From a virus, in the IMG/VR virus record IMGVR_UViG_3300020187_000042, positions 1 through 56,182 of that record: a DNA stretch of 56,182 bases; one strand, given 5' to 3'. The translations under genes and the position numbers were made by a program. Shown here piece by piece: positions 52,401 to 56,182 of this stretch. The notes beneath the pieces were generated by a model that worked only from the letters and a program-made list of their open reading frames with translations, ran no database searches and was not told the origin of the DNA. Positions within the stretch are counted from its first letter, which is position 1. Every line of letters starts with the position of its first letter.

Positions 52401-55368
52401 GTCATTTTACAAGTTAGCGATATGGGAGAAGATAAACTCAGCTGATGTGGCTGGTGTACCGGTGGATGTATATAAACCTTCTGTTGGTAATGTAAGTGAA
52501 GAACACGTCAACAGCGCATCAGTCTACATGATCGCAGATGGAGTCAACAATGATCCGATCATTTCAATAGTAGGTCAAAATGGTACTGCTAGTTCAGCCA
52601 ATTACCGCAAGCCGTCATATACCAAGATTGGTGATGTGTGGTCAAACACTTTTGGAAATGGTCTCAAAGTCCCGTCTTTTCTGGCCATCTTTAGTAACAG
52701 CATAGGAAAACATGAAATCGCGACCTTCCCGACAAAATACAATATTAGCTCATCTCCACACCTGGCTCTCATACCTGGTGAAGAGTGGGTCCGTGGTAGT
52801 TCATATTTGAGCCGGATCGAAAATATCCAAGGAAATGTCCAGTCATATGACTGCCGGCACTCCCTTGATCAAGCGAATAATCCTCTTGAGGCATACGGAA
52901 CCATGGGTAATACCACACTCTATCATCATCCATTCCGATCCGGTTACACGAAGACAACCAACATACACCCTGGTAAATCCGGTGGAATCGGGACATACGC
53001 GGTTGGTTCTTACGACTTCTACCAAAACGGATCGACTGCAGATGTTCATGGTTGGAGCGTTATCCACCCCGGGTTTTATTATAATGAATACATACCGGCA
53101 TACCAATGGCCGCAATACAGTAATAACGGACATTATTTCCAAAGTACCCAGTCCCGGAATCATGTTGGAGCTATCCACCGGTGGGTATCCGCCAATTACG
53201 CTCATGTTGTTTCAATTTTGGAATACGGTACCCCGGATACATATTCAACTGATGAAAGAAAACCCACATGCAAGAGATTTGTAGGCATGATGCTCAATGG
53301 AGGCTCTAGAAACCCGGGCTGGTTCTGGTTGACACACACTAACTATTCATACAACAAAACCGGACATAATACAAGTTCATCTCATCATGTTCCATCAACA
53401 TATGGTTATGATCCTTCTGGTAGTGGAAATGGGTCGATAGTTTACAGCCAACAAATCCCCGGAGGAGGTACAGCCGGAATCGGATCGAGTATTAACAGTA
53501 CTCATTGGCTCAAACAAGCTAGCCAGGTGTACAGCTCTAGTAAACTGATGGGTCGCTGGCACCCAGAGGCGACAAAGTATTCGTATGATGGCATATCGTA
53601 TAGAAATGGCGAGGAAGTGATGGTGATAACATTTTGGGATTCCACCGGACATTTTGACAAGAATGATTGGAATGTTGCGTTGTACCAGAGCCAACACTCA
53701 GGTGGCGAAACCGGTTATTACAATACGAGCAACAACACGTCTACAGATCATCTTTGTGATATAACCACAGTGTATTCGGATACACAATGGAGTACTTCTT
53801 ATGGTAACCAGGCAAACTGCATGCATGTGGTGCTAAAGAAATCAACTACATTTGGCGGAAAAGGATTGGTTCAATTCATGCAGGATAACGGCACCCGTCC
53901 CGGGGTGAGTGATAATAACGTCAATCACTCTGGTACAGAATATGTGTTTTTAGTCAAGATCACACTCAAATCCAATGCAAATTGTCACTTTCACCAATCG
54001 TTTGTAGCCCGAACTGGAACAGCATGGCCTGATGAACCAAATACTTGGCAACTAGGAGTTGATGACGCCAGTATCCATAACAAGGCCGATCTTAGGACTT
54101 ACGAACCATTTAATCAACGATACAATAAAAAAATCCCTCTTCCTAACGGATCACAGATTGTATATACTAATTACGGGATGCATCCCGTAACCAGTTGGGT
54201 GTCATGGATTTCACACGCGACAATGAATGGACTGAACGGAAGTTCTATTTCTAATGCCAATACATATGTATCTAATTATCAGAGCGACCTGATAACTCAC
54301 CACAAAACCACATTAGAAAACCGAAACCTAGGACGTGGTTCTTCAGCACCTGGTAGTAGTGATCCTCTTGTGTTCCCCGGGGACGTTTTGTGTTATCTTC
54401 CGAATAACGGGGGAGCGCTAGCAACTGGTATTTACCCTCTCCAGACCGGTCATTGGCCTGATGACTTGCTTTGGGTGTATGCTAATTCCTCAGCAATATA
54501 CACGAGAAAATTTACCGGACCAACTGGCGGTGGCATAGGAAATCAGGCTACGGCGCAATTCAGACCAATACAAGACAACAACAAGTTATATGTGATGGCA
54601 TCTGGTAAGATATTCTTCTGCGAAATACCAACACTATCACAAATGTTAGCAGTATACGATTATCAACCAGAATGGACTGAGATCACACCAGCTATGACTG
54701 GGTTGTTCAGCCCGGTAGGTATATTGTACGCACATTCAATTGGCAAGTATGTGATCGCTGGGGAAGGTGGAAATTACGTGACGAGTATTGACGGAGAAAC
54801 CATCTGGGAGTCAAAAATTAAACCACAGTTCTCGTTTGCTTCAAAACCAGACACTGGATTGTTCAAAGACACAAATCACGATTTACATTTGACCCACAAC
54901 GGTCAAAACAAGTTGACTGTTGATATAGATGGTGTGAATATCAACGCTCAACCACTAACAGTAAATTCCTTGTTGCGTAAGAAATATCAATCACAAACGT
55001 ACACATACCCGAACTTGACGTATGATAACACCTGGCGTAACTTAGGTACAGCAGAATGGAACTCTGCAGAGATTCCTAATGCGAATGGAGGAGGAGTGAT
55101 AATATGGCATATCATATGGCACATAACCGCCACATCAACCAAATACATGACCGCATACACAAGAATTGCGTACGATGGAAGTATTCAGAATACTACATTC
55201 ATCGCCGGTGAAGTAATGACATTTAACATACGGGTTGTGTTTGATAACAATCTAGGAAAGTATATAATTCAGTACATGGGGTACGATTACCAAAATGGTA
55301 CTAATACTACTGGTAACTTATCATGGGAGATTCGTGATCAACGACCACAATGTGTTATAACACCGTAA
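49411..55368 (+). CDS. giant tail fibre / adhesin, 1985 aa
   Basis: The N-terminal 160 residues are a folded beta domain likely used for attachment. Residues about 185-440 form a shaft of 24-residue Gly/Ser/Asn-rich repeats (NASGQET, then SGNAGQG), with two identical copies at DNA level. After that comes a sialidase-like region with Asp-box elements (SQDGVTW; SDDLGDTW). A very long Tyr/Trp/Ser/His-rich central part (about 560-1790) is probably the receptor-binding body. Another Asp-box-like SIDGETIW and a terminal beta domain (TGLFKDTNHDLHL, FNIRVVFDN) close it. It is the best host-range candidate in the window. A perfect inverted repeat follows its end. Confidence 0.78.
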   Translation: MNTHNISGQVNIDDFVIGREIPGVTRDGSGKDYIILHRHQSSDTHPTRSSEHYVLGTITGVRGSTGSYNRKLNIEINSTTAYDTTHINAVNKGFPDNTLCRVCQVTYSSVIYTAIEIPTGSTLNTFRFTGRLFNSSGDKFLSIVHGDDTSLSNITRMTPSAIDFPGAVNMRGLDILNQDDVKTISFDGGASGEGGSQSMKNASGQETFSLLSGNAGQGSTQSLKNASGQETFSLLSGNAGQGSTQSLKNASGQETFNLSSGGSNGESTLALKNTAGQNTVALTGGTSNGGGGLSVKNSAGADTFNVDGGDSGGTASTSIQGSLGLKNASGQETMSLDGGGAGAGATQSMKNASGQETYNLSSGGTSGGSSQTFKNSSGVTTVETTGGTSSTTAGTSYRNDAGIETLSLTVVDGGGGLSVMDSEGNSTVSMDGESGSMDVTGTAAISNAEITQSTTETMFVTDKVEMLAGTNQLGGEFSPTGAAPTTPHLHFYDKYSGTFFVSDVVGVMSRSQDGVTWSTCRADGITSANIIMEMTSVLTSNGKTRLLAFINQNFSSGVARTVRSDDLGDTWVAHGSLVMESTYYAGGSVSRNRTLYGGSSNDVITRDHFLAGVSGYGFSPSTVRGSYPFYEDYIGNTTNKNYLKNFFISSYIRAASQEIDGDNYPIRRNLNLTAAELDFIYMPEGDWWHTSTREANNYAYSITMYHIYWNACLYHHKADFFVGAGGSYPGSSNSAMMISGLRHIMNHKNAGGTINQSFVNSCPVRLFFVCNTSTPLYNSNAGWAYSITSASSNSGLRDSIHSSYGWIPYRSTYILPWSTVRTTAGINSIANGGWGLQHYNLAGAWEKDGVVGQWGEEGVKQIGTGWYSIIVDPSDSESWLMFNSSGVHKLDTRALTAQHNVQHTGVNNTTITGYGDPTMSVTMNRYFSENELTGYLAVTTAPRSTLLTNNSTLGQRNSASRYIRGNTAGTTVTLTLDNTSATTNASYGSYPTQGDTVSFYKLAIWEKINSADVAGVPVDVYKPSVGNVSEEHVNSASVYMIADGVNNDPIISIVGQNGTASSANYRKPSYTKIGDVWSNTFGNGLKVPSFLAIFSNSIGKHEIATFPTKYNISSSPHLALIPGEEWVRGSSYLSRIENIQGNVQSYDCRHSLDQANNPLEAYGTMGNTTLYHHPFRSGYTKTTNIHPGKSGGIGTYAVGSYDFYQNGSTADVHGWSVIHPGFYYNEYIPAYQWPQYSNNGHYFQSTQSRNHVGAIHRWVSANYAHVVSILEYGTPDTYSTDERKPTCKRFVGMMLNGGSRNPGWFWLTHTNYSYNKTGHNTSSSHHVPSTYGYDPSGSGNGSIVYSQQIPGGGTAGIGSSINSTHWLKQASQVYSSSKLMGRWHPEATKYSYDGISYRNGEEVMVITFWDSTGHFDKNDWNVALYQSQHSGGETGYYNTSNNTSTDHLCDITTVYSDTQWSTSYGNQANCMHVVLKKSTTFGGKGLVQFMQDNGTRPGVSDNNVNHSGTEYVFLVKITLKSNANCHFHQSFVARTGTAWPDEPNTWQLGVDDASIHNKADLRTYEPFNQRYNKKIPLPNGSQIVYTNYGMHPVTSWVSWISHATMNGLNGSSISNANTYVSNYQSDLITHHKTTLENRNLGRGSSAPGSSDPLVFPGDVLCYLPNNGGALATGIYPLQTGHWPDDLLWVYANSSAIYTRKFTGPTGGGIGNQATAQFRPIQDNNKLYVMASGKIFFCEIPTLSQMLAVYDYQPEWTEITPAMTGLFSPVGILYAHSIGKYVIAGEGGNYVTSIDGETIWESKIKPQFSFASKPDTGLFKDTNHDLHLTHNGQNKLTVDIDGVNINAQPLTVNSLLRKKYQSQTYTYPNLTYDNTWRNLGTAEWNSAEIPNANGGGVIIWHIIWHITATSTKYMTAYTRIAYDGSIQNTTFIAGEVMTFNIRVVFDNNLGKYIIQYMGYDYQNGTNTTGNLSWEIRDQRPQCVITP
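50008..50170 (+). repeat. tandem 72-bp repeats in giant fibre gene
   Basis: Units begin at 50008, 50080 and 50152 (period exactly 72 bp, 24 aa). The first two are identical; the third matches for about 19 bp and then diverges. Degenerate copies continue to about 50.5 kb. Confidence 0.88.
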
Positions 55369-55376
55369 CACATTGT
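55347..55376. terminator. 11-bp inverted repeat between converging genes
   Basis: ACAATGTGTTA (55347-55357) pairs perfectly with TAACACATTGT (55366-55376) around an 8-nt loop; the fibre stop codon is in the second arm. The T-run after it is poor (ATTTA), so it may be a bidirectional factor-dependent terminator or 3'-end stabiliser. Confidence 0.55.
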
Positions 55377-55394
55377 ATTTAGATATGATGAATG

Positions 55395-55766
55395 TTATGC
55401 TTGTTTGACCGAAATCTGGTCATTCTCATCCCATTCCGGAGATTCAACCACGTACTCCGGGAAGTAGTTCTCTTGAATCTGTGCCTCTATGGAGCTTATT
55501 ATACCGTCCATTCGAACAGCTTCTAGTGGTTCGATCCATTCAGTCACCTGGCCTTTAGTCAGCTCACCAAAGCTAGTAAAGTCCTTGGAGTCTGGATCAA
55601 AATCATCCTCAAAGTCATAAGTAACAAAAGTGTTCCCTGCCCGGTCAATACCATTAGTCCATTCATAAAACACAGTAACACCCACGACAACATCCGCCTT
55701 GTCACCAACTTTAGTTTTTCTGCGCAACTCTGATATCGAGCTCTTGATTTCTTCCGGTTTGATCAT
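55395..55766 (-). CDS. hypothetical late protein, 123 aa
   Basis: A compact alpha/beta protein: an N-terminal helix (KPEEIKSSISELRRK), central beta strands (ADVVVGVTVFYEWTNGID, NTFVTYDFE), then TEWIEPLEAV and an acidic C-terminal helix. An AATAAATA late box lies 5 nt before the ATG. It lies next to the giant fibre gene on the other strand, so a fibre-associated role such as assembly chaperone is possible, but nothing in the sequence proves it. I do not recognise the family with certainty. Confidence 0.62.
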   Translation of the reverse strand: MIKPEEIKSSISELRRKTKVGDKADVVVGVTVFYEWTNGIDRAGNTFVTYDFEDDFDPDSKDFTSFGELTKGQVTEWIEPLEAVRMDGIISSIEAQIQENYFPEYVVESPEWDENDQISVKQA

Positions 55767-55771
55767 ACTAT

Positions 55772-55779
55772 TATTTATT
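55772..55779 (-). promoter_or_regulatory. late promoter AATAAATA
   Basis: Minus-strand box 5 nt before the ATG at 55766. Confidence 0.6.
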
Positions 55780-55796
55780 AAAACACCCTCAACAAA

Positions 55797-56182
55797 TCAA
55801 CCCAAGTTGATATTAATAGCCAATCTACACTGTGATTTAACCGGACTGCTACTGGAATGGTATCGATCACCCGGGAAAATAATAGCGTTACCTGGCTTGA
55901 ACTCTATCAATTGGTATGGTTCATCATCACTCTGATCTTGGCCCCACCTCCTGTCAAACACATATGTAGGCCCATCACCAATCAGCTGGATCACACACAC
56001 CCAATGATCAACACCATCAGCACACAATCCTGAGTCATCCACGTGCGGGTCATGATAACCATCCACCAGACTGTTAAACAGGTAGTTGAACCGAAACCGA
56101 TACAACTCATGAACCCCAACTGGTGATCCTCTTGATTCAAATGAATCAAGTATTTCACACGCCAGCTCACACCCTGGTTCGA
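55797..56182 (-). CDS. 2OG-Fe(II) oxygenase (5' end outside window)
   Basis: The frame is open from the window edge to the stop at 55797, giving the C-terminal 127 residues. It holds the jelly-roll ligand set: HVDD with the preceding HDP (HxD metal motif), then FKPGNAIIFPGDRYHS (distal His), and CRLAINI, whose Arg binds 2-oxoglutarate. This is the prolyl-4-hydroxylase/PiuC-like class common in marine T4-like phages. It would hydroxylate a protein or small substrate using oxygen and 2-oxoglutarate. It lies 30 nt upstream of the 123-aa gene on the same strand. The substrate is unknown. Confidence 0.82.
   Translation of the reverse strand, partial: EPGCELACEILDSFESRGSPVGVHELYRFRFNYLFNSLVDGYHDPHVDDSGLCADGVDHWVCVIQLIGDGPTYVFDRRWGQDQSDDEPYQLIEFKPGNAIIFPGDRYHSSSSPVKSQCRLAININLG

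Noticed and set aside
1-56182. tRNA genes, CRISPR arrays, insertion sequences, attachment sites
   Set aside because: No cloverleaf-like segment, regularly spaced repeat array or transposase frame was seen; nearly all sequence is occupied by genes, and no gap exceeds 300 bases.

Overview
The window is a near-continuous stretch of a T4-like myovirus genome: AT-rich by eye, tightly packed, with no rRNA, tRNA or CRISPR seen. T4-type replication proteins (gp32, gp45, RNase H, gp61, gp44) and virion proteins (gp14, gp17, gp18, gp19, gp53, gp25, gp6, gp20) can be recognised from motifs and sequence pattern. Several traits recall marine T4-like phages: a 2OG-Fe(II) oxygenase, cupredoxin-like modules in structural proteins, a Hint-domain protein, and a gp32 with no zinc-ribbon cysteines. 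The host cannot be named from the sequence. Two sigma70-type promoters (TTGCAT-17-TATAAT and TTGACT-17-TATAAT) suggest a bacterial host with a standard housekeeping sigma factor.

Layout. 1-7.8 kb (+) is the replication module: a DHH phosphoesterase cut by the window edge, two small unknowns, gp32, an unknown, sliding clamp gp45, two unknowns, an SDR sugar-nucleotide-type enzyme, an unknown, RNase H, a small unknown and primase. 7.8-12.2 kb mixes (-) strand virion genes (internal or core proteins with possible capsid-targeting N-termini, neck protein gp14) with a five-gene (+) operon of unknowns. 12.2-30.1 kb (+) is the packaging and tail block: terminase gp17, a gp3-like tail completion protein, a 1270-aa sheath, tube gp19, baseplate tube protein, hub assembly proteins, tape measure, a free-standing Hint protein, a second baseplate tube protein, gp53, a hub-like protein and an unknown. 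30.1-33.2 kb holds a (-) small-terminase candidate, then an early (+) operon (48-aa protein, dUTPase, clamp loader gp44), then two (-) late genes. 33.2-55.4 kb (+) is the baseplate wedge (gp25, gp6, two giant proteins of 1810 and 1214 aa), portal gp20 and two large fibre proteins. The right edge has two (-) genes, an unknown and a partial 2OG-Fe(II) oxygenase.

Regulation is unusually legible. About twenty T4-type late boxes (TATAAATA or close variants) sit just upstream of virion genes on both strands, mostly 5-11 nt from the start codon. With T4 spacing this implies leaderless or nearly leaderless late mRNAs. Inside operons, genes often meet at stop-start junctions such as TAA-T-ATGGC without an obvious Shine-Dalgarno sequence. 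One box pair is a perfect palindrome between gp17 and a divergent gene. Another late box is fused to an upstream terminator.

The most promising unexplained items are the free-standing Hint domain that lacks the intein nucleophile, the leaderless late-gene architecture, the nested in-frame genes at 11.3-12.2 kb, and the greatly enlarged sheath and wedge proteins. All assignments are by reading; no database search was run.
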